Source of the DNA: Homarus americanus
Lineage: Eukaryota > Arthropoda > Malacostraca > Decapoda > Nephropidae
Reading direction: 5' to 3'
Assembly (NCBI RefSeq): GCF_018991925.1
Contig: NW_024727654.1
Coordinates: forward strand, 62,001-126,000
Length of the DNA stretch: 64,000 nt
Part shown: positions 1 to 11,638 of the stretch, piece by piece
How the letters are laid out: the number at the start of each line of letters is the position of its first letter
Numbering within the stretch: position 1 is the stretch's first letter
Notes under the pieces: model-generated
The model's input: the letters and a program-made list of their open reading frames with translations, nothing else
Databases searched by the model: none
Told to the model about the DNA's origin: nothing
Position numbers and translations under genes: made by a program

Positions 1-1940
1 AATAGGAAAACATTATTACGTAATCGCCTGACCCTTGTACTTCACCTACCACCACTCACCACCACCACCACTCCCCACCACTACCACTCACCATTACCAC
101 TCGCCATCATCACTACCACGTACCACTATTCACCCTGGTATATAATGTATAACTAGTATCGGTTATTTATTGTGTATAGCTGTGTGTGTGTGATGAGGTG
201 TATTAGGTAAGGGGGGAGGGGTACCTTGAAGAGTAATTATGATAGAAGGAAAATTTGTACCTGACGATGGCAAGAGAGAGCAGGTGGTGAATAATAATAA
301 TAATAATAATAATAATGAGCGTTTGTACTGAGTTATAAAGAGGTGTGATAAGTGAAGCCTCGAACCTTTCCTGCGTGAGGCTGCTGTTGGTCATTGTGGC
401 TTCTAGTAGAGATTTAAAGATGACCAAGTACTTGTGTTGTGTTGTGTTGTGTTGTGTTGGGAGGAAGTACAGCACCGGTAGTAGCAGCTGTTGCACGGTT
501 ACGGGTGGCTCCTGCTCTACAATATGTCCCCCTCGTCATTAATCGTGAGTGTTTAGGGTGTCATACACCTGGTTGGGAGGCAGGTGTGTGGCGGCGTTTA
601 ATTACCCAGGTGTTGCCCGCCCCACATGATAGTCTACCTGGCCTCGGAGTTCTTTACAAGAGTCGTAAGTTCCATTTCTCTCGTATTATGGTAGTTTGAG
701 AATGTAAATTACCACAAAAAAGATGATGGCCGATTTGATGTCGAAATTACACTTGAGAATTGATTGTAAAGATTTGTTTCTCACGTTCTCTCTTAAGGGA
801 AAATAGATAACGCACGACACTTACTGAATCCGGGTCTGAGTCCCACACAGCAGCTTTTATGGTGGCCACACTGCAGGTGAGGTGGGGGGGGGGGGCTTGA
901 GGTGGGGGCCAGATAGGTGCAGGGATGTCAGGGGAGAGAGCAGGAGATATGGGCGCCCTCTGGCTTAACTGATACCTAAATTAATTGGTGTGAAGGTGAG
1001 GGACTACATGAACTAGGGCGAGTAGAGAGAGTGGTGGTGTGGTGGAGGGGGTAGTGTATCAGATAGATGATTCCGTTCACTAATCCCGTTAATGTTCTTA
1101 TGGTCTCCTGTAACCACCACACCCACCTTCCCCTCCACCCGGGAACGAGGGAGTGTCGGGGGTCGAGGGGAGAACATCCACACATATGGATCAACACAGA
1201 GGATGGCTGATAGACCGACACAGTTATGTGAGGTGGCTCGTGTGGGATGACGGTGGACCAACCAAGGATGAGCGGGTCTATACAAATGGTCCCTCATAAT
1301 ATATGTGTGTGTGTCGCCAGGAAGAGCTACACTGTTGTTGTTTGAATTACCCCCAGACCCTCGATTAGTGGCGGCATACACGTACTCTACCTGGCGACGA
1401 CACCGGAGCTCTTCCTACCTGTGTGGCTTCACCTGCGACTTAGTTATGGTGATAATGCTGAGTGGTGGGTTGCGAGTCGTAACAGCCAAGTGAATCAGGA
1501 ACCTTTTGGATAAACATGTCAAGTTCTCTCTTGAAGATCATCCCTGGACTCCCGAGTGTGTGTGATGACATTATTATTCTGGCTGGGTGGTGGCTGTGTG
1601 TGTGTGTCACCTTGTGAAGGTTAGTGGAACCCTTCCTCGTCCTTCGGTAAAGATGAGTGTTTTGTTGTGTTCCCTCACATGATAGTCAGTCGTGAGTCAC
1701 CTGCCAGTATTGTTCTTGGGTCGGGCTACGCCTCCGACTCTGCCATGCAGCTCACACCAGTTTCTTTCACTTGGTCATTATATTATTGTTCCTTATTATT
1801 ATTACGAACAAACATTACGTCATCATTGTGTCATGTAAGCTGAGGTTTCATTTTTTGGGGGTATTAACGGAAAGTAACTTATCCTAATCTATCCTAACGT
1901 TATCTGAACTTATCTAGCCTCTCTCTTTCACTCCCTCACC
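1..1940. other. non-coding stretch with minor simple repeats
   Basis: I see no supportable gene here. The stretch holds a CCA-rich patch (about 50-125), an AAT tract (about 289-315), a short TTGTG run (about 433-458) and short GT runs. Open frames on both strands lack splice signals or consistent codon bias. Confidence 0.6.
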
Positions 1941-1944
1941 CTCT

Positions 1945-2100
1945 CTCGCCCTCACTCACCCCCCTCACTCACCCCCTCACTCACCTCACACCCACCTCAC
2001 ACACCTACCTCACACACCCCCCTCACACACCCCCTCACACACCCTCCTCACACACCCCCTCACACACCCCCCTCACACACCCTCTTCACCCTCTTCACTC
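1945..2100. repeat. imperfect CTCACACACCCC minisatellite
   Basis: Tandem degenerate units built from CTCACACACCCC and CTCACTCACCCC fill the stretch. It is pyrimidine- and C-rich on the + strand. The unique sequence after it, to about 2870, shows no gene. Confidence 0.85.
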
Positions 2101-2868
2101 ACCCAAGAACCGGCTACCGTTACCAAGGACCCTGTAACATGTATCACCCCAAACACGCTAAACATTCCTCACCACGCAGGACACCTAACCTGCTCACCTG
2201 GCGGGACAGTCAACATGTATACAGCGTGTCGAGGGAGAGAGACAACAGGTAGAAAGAGTCGGATTCTCAGAAGTTCGTAGGTTAAATTTTTCCGTCTAAA
2301 AGGAAATAAAAAACTGGATTGAATTAGGATAAGGAACAGAGGCAGCAGAAAACGGGCGTCATGTTACGTGTCATTTTAATATGAAGTGAGGCGGGTAGTC
2401 GTCAGCAGCCACGGGGAAGGGGGAAAAGATACGAAAATGGTATATGAATGTTTGTGAATCCGGGACCAGCACAACCAGGCGATACCACGGCCTTGGGTGA
2501 TCCATCATCCCTCGACAGCATCCCCCGACAGTGTTCTCACCAGAGATAGTGTTCTTTCCCTCTCCCCGACAGTGTTATCTCACCTTCCCCCCCGACAGTG
2601 TTCTCCCCCGATAGAGTTCTCCTTGTCACAGTCACGCAGAAGGAGTATTGCCTCACCACCACAAGAGCTCCCGGTGTCTTAGGAGTGAGGGGTCTTGTCA
2701 TCCTCCCCTCTGTGTTGTGATGGTGTTGTGGGCCCGTCATCATCTAGGAAGGGCGGCTATACCCTCTCCCCCCCTCCCCCACCACTATCATCATCTTCAC
2801 CTCCATCACTTCTACTCCACCCAAGTGTTTGCTGTCTCTGTAAGTGGAGTGTTATTCCTCAGTGTGTT

Positions 2869-2871
<3 letters not shown>

Positions 2872-2955
<84 letters not shown>
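2872..2955. repeat. (CT)n microsatellite
   Basis: About 42 uninterrupted CT units. The repeat alone explains the long open frames reading Ser-Leu or Arg-Glu across it. Confidence 0.98.
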
Positions 2956-2958
<3 letters not shown>

Positions 2959-4099
2959 CCGTGATCGATGTCGAGTTGTGTTGTGTTGTGTTGCTCTCAT
3001 TAGCCCATTACCTTTACGGTGTTGTTATAGATCAACATTAGGGAGTAGTTGTGTGGGTAGCAGTGACGACCGGAACACTATAGCTGTTGTGTAGTAAAAG
3101 ATGTTTATGTTTTTTTGTTTTTTTTTGGGGGTCTTTTGTAAGGTGTTTACCTGACGTCATCCACCAGGGAGGAGGCGATGCTTTAGTAGATGTGTGTGGG
3201 AGGTCAGGTGTGGGTAGAGAGGACAGGTGTATAGGTACAGTTGTGTATGGTAGATGGAGAAACAGAGCAGCAAGTTGTAGGGTGGGGTGAGGGTGAGGGG
3301 GGGGTTGAAGGTGTAGGTACGTAGATTAACAGGGCGGGTGAGGTAAGTGGTGACAGTCTGCTCAGGTGAGGGTCATATTTTGTCACCTATACCCTCGTGT
3401 GGTGTTGTCAGACTGTAGGGTGTGACACAGGTGTAGGGGAGTATGACAGGTGTGAAGTGTGATACAGGTGTGAGGATGTGACACAAGTATGAGGGTGTGG
3501 CACAGGGTGTGGAACAAGTGGCGTGGTGGGGGGGGGGGAGGGGTTAGTTACATCACTATCTGGTTGTGTTCATGTTGTCACCACCAGGTTGTCAACACCT
3601 GTCAAGGCCAGGTCGCTGCTACCTGTACACCTTCGTCAGCTGAGAGAAGGATCATTACCTCTCGTCTCTCCTCTTCGGTATTAATGGTCGTGAGTGTGCG
3701 TGTGTGTGTGTGTGTGTGTACGGAAGGACAGTGAAGGCGTGGGCCGTGGCCAAGGTGAGCAGCCGTCACCGGTGCACTCCCCCCCCTCCCCCTTCACACA
3801 CTTCTCAACCTCTCCTCCCTCACCTGCCTCCCTCCTCCCCACCATCCCTCCAACCTCACCCTCGTCTGACACCGTTACCACCCCCTCCCTGACACCGTTA
3901 CCAACCTCCCCTCCCTGACACCGTTACCACTGCTTTGGCAACACCCGGCGCCTGTATGACACTGCTCTGCCATCATATATCCCACCAAGTGACTCTGGTT
4001 TCCCCCCCCCCCTTCTCCCAACACTCATGGGCGTGCCTCACTCTGCCCCTGTACTAAGGACCTGACACAACCTTATATCCTATTGTGGGACTCAAGAGG
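2956..4099. other. non-coding stretch; weak exon-like end at 3761
   Basis: Mostly unique G/T-rich sequence, with a GT run at about 3697-3719 and C-rich sequence after 3780. One weak exon-like spot ends at about 3761: a reading frame giving TVKAWAVAK runs into a donor of form AAG|GTGAGC. No acceptor or start codon is visible upstream, only the GT run, so I do not annotate it as an exon. Confidence 0.4.
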
Positions 4100-4273
<174 letters not shown>

Positions 4274-4334
4274 GTATGCAGGCCTATGTACGCCATTGAC
4301 TTGAACCACCGCTGTTGTGACTGGCTCTGCTGTT

Positions 4335-4335
<1 letters not shown>

Positions 4336-4366
<31 letters not shown>
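4336..4366. repeat. (GA)n microsatellite
   Basis: About 15 GA units directly after a unique 60-bp spacer from the ATT/TTG tract. Confidence 0.95.
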
Positions 4367-4789
4367 CAGTGTTTCAAGGTAGCTCAATTTTACAAGGCTG
4401 AGAGGTGCCGGTAACCCCCTCCCCTCTCCCCCCCACCTGCTCACAATAATAAAAACTGGAAGCTGAAAAACCAGTCCTGGCGTGCTTGATGTGGTGGTGG
4501 TGCTTGTGCTTATGTGTTTTTTTTTAATGGAAAATTATGCAGGAAGAGGTGGTAGTGGTTGTGGTTGTGTTGGTAGTGTGATAATAATGTAGGTTGTGTT
4601 GGTGGTTGTGGTAGCAGTGGTTGTGTTGAGGTAACAGTCACTGAATGCCGTATAGATCTGCGGCTTAACTAACTCAACACAGTTAGGGTAGTTATGTATT
4701 AGGATATTTAATTTTAATGTAATAAAATGGCGGCGAAGGTGTGGCTATTGGGGGAGGATGGAGGCCACTTTAAAAAAAATGGTTGGGTT

Positions 4790-5180
4790 GGTAGTAGTGG
4801 TTACTGGTAATTGTGGTTGTGGTAGTAGTGGTTGTGTTGGTAGTAGAGGTTGCTGGTAATTGTGGTTGTGTTGGTAATAGTGGTTGTGGTAATAGTGGTT
4901 GTGTTGGTAGTAGAGGTTGCTGGTAATAGTGGTTGTGTTGGTAGTAGGGGCTGCTGGTAATAGTGGTTGTGGTAATAGTGGTTGTGTTGGTAGTAGAGGT
5001 TGCTGGTAATAGTGGTTGTGGTAATAGTGGTTGTGGTAATAGTGGTTGTGGTAATAGTGGTTGTGGTAGTAGTGGTTGTGTTGGTAGTAGAGGTTGCTGG
5101 TAATAGTGGTTGTGTTGGTAGTAGAGGTTGCTGGTAATAGTGGTTGTGGTAATAGTGGTTGTGTTGGTACTCGGTAGTGT
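4790..5180. repeat. nested GGTAATAGTGGTTGT minisatellite
   Basis: Units such as GGTAATAGTGGTTGT and GGTAGTAGAGGTTGCT alternate in a higher-order pattern. The minus-strand open frame rich in Leu-Pro-Thr is only this repeat translated. Confidence 0.92.
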
Positions 5181-5985
5181 GATAATATACGGAATGATGG
5201 TAGTGGTGATAATAGTGATTGGGGTGGTAGTAGTGGTTGTTGCGGTGGCTCCTGGGTATGGGCAGCTTCCTTGTGGTAGTGGTTTTAAGCGGGGGGGAGG
5301 GGGGGGAGAGGGGTGGGTCATTTAGGGTACAACAACAACAACAACAAAGTCTTCTAACAAAAAAATACCAAGTCAGGATTTTCAGCGGTTCGTAGGATAA
5401 ATTTTCTCCTTAACTTGCAGACATAAGAACTAACTCTCTCTCTCTCTCTTGTTCTGAGACTAAAAGTAACCATATGCGTTTTCCAATTCCCAGTTTAAAG
5501 TGAAAAGTAACGTTGTGTGTGTGTGTGTGTTTTAGAATTAGCATACAGGCGTGTAAAGCATTTAAGAGGCATACACTGTTCTTACCTCCCACGGCTACCC
5601 ACACTCCCACGCCTGTCCATAATTTCACGCCTACCCACGCCTCCACGCTGGCTTCCTCTCTACCCACGCCCCCAGGATTACACACACAGCCACACACACA
5701 CACACACCTGACGTCTAGTGTTGTTATTGCCTTCGTGTCCGTGTCTTGTCCACTTTCACGCCCCAGCTTTAACCATCGAGTGTCATGACCCAACCACCCT
5801 TCTCTGTTGACATCTGCTGGCGCTATCATCATCATCGTCGTCGTCATTTTCATCAGCCACCATCGTCTTTGTCATCATTAGCATAATATCTTTCCACCAA
5901 CATGCATGGGAAGGGGCAGGTACACACACTACAGTTTTCCCATGTGCGTGTGTGTGTGTGCGTGTGTGTGTGTGCGTGCGTGTTG
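5181..5985. other. non-coding stretch with short CT, GT and CA runs
   Basis: Unique sequence with short repeats at about 5434-5450 (CT), 5513-5531 (GT), 5693-5707 (CA) and 5946-5985 (GT with CGTG). No gene is supportable. Confidence 0.5.
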
Positions 5986-6143
5986 GTCGAGCGACGGCGG
6001 GAGAAAGCCAGATAGATGGTCGTCACTACCCAGGTCCTGCCCCGGTACAAGTGGTTCACATCCTGGTCCAGAGGGTCCCCTACGTCAGCGTCACCTCCCG
6101 GGCCTTCTGCTGCCCCACACCCATACACCAACTAGTACTCTGA
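5986..6143. other. coding-like segment, strand unclear
   Basis: GC-richer than its surroundings. Third codon positions are mostly G/C in a + frame that contains VVHILVQRVPYVSVTSR and stops at 6141-6143. The complementary strand is equally plausible, with DVNHLYRGRTWVVTTIYL in the frame starting near 6131. No convincing acceptor or donor bounds either reading. It could be part of an exon or an ordinary GC-rich patch; I cannot assign a family. Confidence 0.2.
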
Positions 6144-6764
6144 AGTATTTTTTTTTTACCTCTGTACAGTACTTGACGTTTGTAATGGGAATGAAACAGG
6201 TTGATGGTAGATTGCCATGTGTGTGGATCACCTTAGAATCAGTTACCTCTACTTATATCACCTGAAGACTATAACGGTAACTTAACCTATCTAATCTAAC
6301 TTAATCTAACTTAACCTAACTCCCAGGTGAAGTTTAGGTGGCAAATCTACAAGTAAAAAAAAAATCTGACGTGCGTAATCGTCAATTGGAATAAGGTGGA
6401 GTGGGTCTAATCTTCAGGTAATTTCAATATGCAAATCACTAGGTCGCGGTGGGTTTTTATACCATTTCTTTCGTATCTGTGTTAAGGTGCCACTCTTTGA
6501 CGATACTCTCACTTGATGGGAATTATTGTAACTGTACTCTGTAATGGTCTTATTGTTCCTGTACTGATATTTCGTATTCTTGAGTAATACTGTAGTCGTC
6601 TCTTTTGACTTGTTCTTGTGTTGCAACGTGATCATCAGTATTGTGTTGCAGTGTATCATTAATTTTGTGTTTTGTGTTGACTTAATTACCGTCGTTAATG
6701 TGTTAAGGAAAATACGAAAAACAATTGGATGTTGATTTGTTCTTAAGGGTTATTATAGAAGATA
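6144..6764. other. non-coding unique stretch
   Basis: AT-richer unique DNA with degenerate CTAACTTAAC telomere-like sequence at about 6280-6325. One copy of the dispersed motif CTAATCTTCAGGTA is at 6408-6421. I see no gene. Confidence 0.5.
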
Positions 6765-6870
6765 CAGTGATGCCTCCATATAATCCGTTAGATGGAGGTT
6801 GCATATCTAACAGACCCTCGATATAACGGACTATCATCTCTATATAGTCCGTTAAATAATCGTTTCACTG
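6765..6870. mobile_element. pogo-type MITE (Tc1/mariner group), 106 bp
   Basis: The element starts CAGTGATGCCTCCATATAA and ends with the inverse CGTTTCACTG. It is flanked on both sides by TA (6763-6764 and 6871-6872), as expected for a Tc1/mariner target duplication. The ends share CAGTGA as a terminal inverted repeat, and the interior repeats ATATAAyGGAC-like blocks on both strands. It has no coding capacity. Pogo/Tigger elements typically begin with CAGT, so that group is the most likely source of transposase. The interior block resembles the unit of the array at 58540-58941. Confidence 0.7.
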
Positions 6871-7162
6871 TATTTGTTATTGTCAGTAGCCAGGTGACCT
6901 AATCCACCCACCTGTCTTATCTTCAACACTCTATTTGACGAACGATCCTAAGAATAATAAATAAATATGAAGTAAAGAAGAAAATCAAGGCCGCCAAGGT
7001 GAGATTTGGTCGTCATATAAGGAGTAACTAAGTGTTGTGTTAACGTGGATCTGGCAACTTATTGAGGTCATATGTTGCGAGATTTCACTATTGTTATTTT
7101 TCTTCGTGTTTTAATTTTTGTTTTTTTTACATTGAGGCTAACGTGTGCTTTTCTTCTCACAG
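6871..7162. other. presumed intron sequence upstream of the 7163 exon
   Basis: AT-rich unique DNA ending in a pyrimidine tract just before the acceptor at 7160-7162. Nothing else is visible. Confidence 0.4.
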
Positions 7163-7209
7163 GTATGTTGTTCAGGATGTGGTGTGTGCCTACTGAAGTG
7201 AACTGTCAG
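7163..7209 (+). CDS. candidate 47-nt internal microexon
   Basis: A pyrimidine-rich tract runs into TTCTTCTCACAG (acceptor at 7160-7162), and the segment ends in CTGTCAG|GTAAGTACA, a near-perfect donor at 7210. Only one of the three frames is open, reading MLFRMWCVPTEVNCQ after two leading bases, so the exon takes one base from the previous exon and ends in phase 0. Paired strong sites 47 bp apart with a single open frame make a real exon likely. The in-frame ATG at 7165 could also make it a first coding exon. The peptide is too short for me to recognise a family. It may belong to the same + strand gene as later exons, but that is not shown. Confidence 0.55.
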
Positions 7210-8439
7210 GTAAGTACAGTGAAAGGCAGTGACAGTAACATGACAGAAAGTTAACTTGTTTTGCATATATTATGGTGTTGTGATCAGCTGACTTGTATTT
7301 GTTTATTTGTATCCGTGGTAGAGGTAATTAGCTAACATGAGATATGAATAGTACCGTGGTAAAATTATTAAACGTTAGTGGTACATCTTGAACATGTATT
7401 ACAGTGTTTAGAGGTGAATTTGATAGATAGTAAGGAAACACTACACTCACGTTGGTCATGAATAGTATAGTTAAGGATGCTACCGTATGCGTTTTCTATG
7501 ATTGTATTTAGAGAAAACGGAGTCAGATACGCGCATACTATTCTAAATAAAAATAAGACCACCTGCTCCAGTTTGTTGCGTGTATAAAATTTATAATAAC
7601 TACAGAAAATAGTTGTGTTTTTTGGCATAATTTCTTTCCATAGTAATTACAAACGCTCGAAGGATAACGTAACCAATTGTACGGTAGTTTCGAGTGCCTC
7701 TACAGTATGATTCACTCCCAAGAACAGAAACTCCTCAAGGTAACTGGGGTTTTTAATCACCTTATAGTCTACACTCTTCATTTGTGGCCTCCTCCTGCCC
7801 TGGGTGTGGCTGGACCTGGTGTTTTCTTCTCTCCTTCAGCGTTATTTAGGACCTGATGTTTTCCCTCCAGCGATGTTGAGGACCTGATGGTTTCCCTCCA
7901 ACGATGCTTAGGACCTGATGTTTTTCCCTCCAACGATGCTTAGGACATGTCTGGATGTTAGGTGAGACATTAGGTACAACAAGAAGAGAGATACTTATAA
8001 CTAGGAGAGGATTAACAGTCTACAGTCACCAGAAAGACAGTCTACTCCAGGAATATAAGAACCACACCAGTCAACCTTACCCCCCCCCCCTACCCACTGA
8101 CTGTCAATTAAAAAACAGTTCACATAGACACTAAGATAAGGTGTTATGGAGAGCAGCAGGAGGAGGAGGAGGAGATGAAGATGGAAGAGAAGCCCCCTGA
8201 CCGCGCTAACAGAATGGCCAAGGTGACAGGGCTATCATCACACCTGGGTACACTCACCTGTTAATTACTGCCCCCGGTCACGACACATGTTACCACACCT
8301 GTATTGTACCTGAGAGTAACGTGTTCATCATGAGGGTTAATAACCATGGATGTTATATTTTGTTATTGTGATCTGGAGTTATTTGAAGTGTTATAATGGA
8401 GGTCATGTTGTTGTGGCATTAATTGGGGGTATAGTGGAG
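7210..8439. other. non-coding unique stretch
   Basis: AT-rich to mixed unique DNA. A short repeat of GACCTGATGTTTTCCCTCCA-like units lies at about 7850-7945. No gene is visible. Open frames on the minus strand near 7368-7628 have no supporting signals. Confidence 0.5.
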
Positions 8440-8825
8440 GGGCGTGGCACTGGAGGGTGAGGGAGATGAATGGTTGGGGTGAGGGAGATGGTTGGTTGGG
8501 GTGAGGGAGATGGATGGTTGGGGTGAGGGAGATGGTTGGTTGGGGTGAGGGATGAGTGGTGGTTGGTTGGGGTGAGGGAGATGGTTGGTTGGGGGTGAGG
8601 GAGATGGTTGGTTGGGGTGAGGGAGATGGTTGGTTGGGGTGAGGGAGATGAATGGTTTGGTGAGGGAGATGGGTTGGTTGGGGTGAGGGGAGATGGTTGG
8701 TTGGGGTGAGGGAGATGGTTGGTTGGGGTGAGGGAGATGGTTGGTTGAGGTGAGGGAGATGAATGGTTTGGTGAGGGAGATGGTTGGTTGGGGTGAGGGA
8801 GATGGTCGGTTGGAGTGAGGGGGAG
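8440..8825. repeat. 23-bp minisatellite, GTGAGGGAGATGGTTGG core
   Basis: About 16 units of 23 bp with small length variants. Pro/Ser/His-rich minus-strand frames are repeat translations. Confidence 0.95.
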
Positions 8826-8853
8826 GCTGTGGTATAGAGGACACGCACAAGAC

Positions 8854-8858
<5 letters not shown>

Positions 8859-8906
<48 letters not shown>
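8859..8906. repeat. (GA)n microsatellite
   Basis: About 23 GA units, separated from the 23-bp array by about 35 bp. Confidence 0.97.
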
Positions 8907-8908
<2 letters not shown>

Positions 8909-10019
8909 CAGGCTGGTCAGGTAACTAAGCAACATCCCCAAAACATCCATACATTTCCCTGCCTCCTCACCTTGTCTCATTAAGTGTTACCAATAAGTTC
9001 TCATCGTGTCGTAGTTAAGTAAATGATCGGAGTCAAAAACACTCATATTACTGGTAATTTACAGCGGCTAGTTCATTGTGCACCCCATATAATTTTTGGT
9101 AGGGTAGATATTGAAAGGCATTTGTATTTCCCAGGAAGAACAAACTGACTTAATTCATTCAGGTTTGTGGATGACGTTGAAAATGATGTGTTGTATAATT
9201 GCCATTTTTGAAGGTTTACTGATAGATAAACGTCTTGTAAAAAATATATATTACTAGGAGGCCAGTTTATCAGTTAATAAAATTTCATCAAAAGCTTCTT
9301 GATCCGTTAGGTTATACTGCCTCACTCTGGCTGCTGGCGGTGACATCCTAGTTGATGACATAATCACGGCTAAACTACCGAGACCTCCAGGGACACGTGC
9401 GTACTATTGGGGACATTTCCGACTGGTACACTCAACGTTGTCAATCCACCCTCTCTGTGAGGTGTGTGTGTTGAGGCCGATGAATGATGTGTGGTTATAT
9501 CTGTCAGGTCTTGGTGAAAGAGGTGAGCGTGGTGGTAGCGGTAAGCAATGTTACCGGGTCAAGTTGATGGTAGTAGCGGTGGTCACTGAGATACGCGCGT
9601 CACCCCCCACGCTTTCTCCAACACGAGGAGGTCAACAATGGGGGGGGGGGGAGAGGGGTGAGGCTCCCAACATCACACTACAGGCGACTTACTCCTCGTG
9701 AATCGACCTAACATGCACTAAATCAACGATATTCATATGACAAATCAGGTCTGGACTCAAACATTTTTTTAGGCGTTTGAAACCGTAAATAAACAGAATA
9801 TACGTCCCAGTATTTGATCAGTATTTAATTTAGATAATCTTTAAAGGCGGTTTCGTAATTTAAGAGCCCGAGCGTGTGAAGGAAGCCACCAGCAGCGTCA
9901 CCAGGGAAACTTAAACGCTGGTCAAATCATGAGTCAGTGGTTGTTTGATGATTACATTTTGAACACTTGTGACCCTTAATGTGTGGAGGAAAGTAGGTGA
10001 TAGCTGGAGTAGATAACGT

Positions 10020-10020
<1 letters not shown>
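8907..10020. other. non-coding unique stretch
   Basis: Unique DNA with no recognisable repeat. A possible donor (AAAGAG|GTGAGC, about 9520) and another (GCG|GTAAGC, about 9541) lie near an open + frame at 9438-9545, but no acceptor pairs with them. I do not call an exon. Confidence 0.4.
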
Positions 10021-10057
<37 letters not shown>

Positions 10058-10535
10058 ACAATAATAATAATTAACGGTTTATTGAAAAAATTCTGCAGCC
10101 CGAAGGCTGAAAATATACATTGGACATAAATGACTTATTACATACATTGGTGGTTTAACAAAGCCTTCATTAGAGAAAGGTGAAGGAACATACAGTGAAC
10201 ATACAGATTAATGTAGGTGTTGAACAGCAAACTCGTAGTGTAGTAACTCCCTCCAGATGGTGTTATGAGGGACCTCACGTGGTGTAGTAATTACCTCACA
10301 GATGGTGTTATGAGGGACCTCACGTGGTGTAGTAATTCCCTCACAGATGGTGTTATGAGGGACACGTGTGTAGTAGTTCCCTCACAGATGGTGAGGTACT
10401 ACGTAGTAATTCCCTCACAGATGGTGTGATGAGGGACTTGACGTGGTGTAGTAATTCCCTCACATATGGTGTTATGAGGGACATGTGGTGTAGTAATTCC
10501 CTCACAGATGGTGTTATATGAGTGAGGTTTGGTCT
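10021..10535 (-). mobile_element. retroposon-like family D, copy A
   Basis: Read on the minus strand, a 45-bp minisatellite (about six units at 10245-10520, core CAGATGGTGTTATGAGGGA on the + strand) is followed by unique sequence. It ends in CAGCCTTCGGGCTGCAG, then TTCAATAAACC and an ATT-type tail beside a GT tract (10021-10052). The same order of parts occurs inverted at 47417-47853, and a diverged relative is at 33305-33480. The tail position suggests target-primed insertion of a retroposon. No protein-coding part is visible. Confidence 0.7.
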
Positions 10536-11571
10536 TAGGCCTTCCTATCGTAGACGGATTAACACATCACTGGTTGTTGTTGGGTCTCACGGGCCGTTAT
10601 CACTGGGTACCTGGGACCTCACTGTGTGAAGGTTAACTTGGGTACGACTGTTACTGTTGAGTTGTTCTCACTGACTTAAGCACTGTTCACCACTGTTCAC
10701 CTCTGTTTAACACTGGTTCCGTTCCTTTCCTAAATGAAATTGTAACTTCTGGCGAGAACTTGCTGATATTCCGGTGGGGAGGAGGGTTCAGGGGAGGGGG
10801 TTGGTATGGGCCAACTTAACAGTTGACCTGGCTGCTCCGAGAGGAGCGCCAGGTACGTCTTGACCCCTTCGGTGGTGTGTGTGTGTGTGCGCCGGCCAGC
10901 TGAGCCTTCACTACATATGTCACTGTTAATACCGTCGAGCCTGGCCTGTGCTTTTTTTTTTTAGTTGTAGGTGAAAGTAAGACTTTCTCATTAACTCCTG
11001 TTTGTGGCTATTGATGACGGTTGTGGCTATCCCTGGCCCTTAACCATTGACTCTTGATTAGTTAATAGCATTAGAACATGTAAAAGTTCATTTGGTTTTA
11101 GTAGCGAAACCCAAGTAGTCCTTTCTGTGTTTATTAAGACAATATATTATATACAGTTCCAAGTGTATATCACGGTAACTTAACCACTGTAGCTATGAGT
11201 GTTGAGGCTATCTTAAAGTAGCTCTACTAAATACGTCCTGTTGATGAGAGAGATGGAGTGATAATGCCGCTTGCAGGCTTCTTCATACCTGAGTTAACAT
11301 CTTAAAGCCACGCCTCAAAGGTGGAACTTACCCGTCACATGATGTGACCATGTCACCTCATAGCTAGTGGAAAGTTACAGGAGGTGATGTGATTATATAA
11401 TATATAAGCTTAATGCACTACCTCACATTTATATAAAGATTAAGGGGCTGATACATGGCCATTGATGCTGTTTGTGGCAGCTTGTGAGACTCTTAGACCT
11501 ATACTATGATTCATTAATCTTTGGAATAATGTTTGTGTGAGGTTAAGACACCCCAGACGCATGATAACTCA
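10536..11571. other. non-coding unique stretch
   Basis: Mixed unique DNA with a short GT run at about 10876-10889. I see no gene, RNA gene or repeat of note. Confidence 0.5.
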
Positions 11572-11638
11572 ATAACATAAGAACATAAGAATGGATGAAA
11601 CTGCAGCGGGCCTATTGGCCCATACTGGGCAGCCCCGT
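11572..11638 (-). mobile_element. CR1-like LINE, 3' tail fragment only
   Basis: On the minus strand this is GGGCTGCCCAGTATGGGCC... ending in ATTCTTATGTTCTTATG. It matches the 3' untranslated end of the CR1 copy at 59813-60186, which has the same CTGCAGTTT and ATTCTTATG blocks. It is a severely 5'-truncated insertion lying next to a different CR1 copy. Confidence 0.8.

Noticed and set aside
3720..3761. Exon ending TVKAWAVAK before AAG|GTGAGC
   Set aside because: There is no acceptor or start codon upstream, only a GT run; a single donor is not enough.
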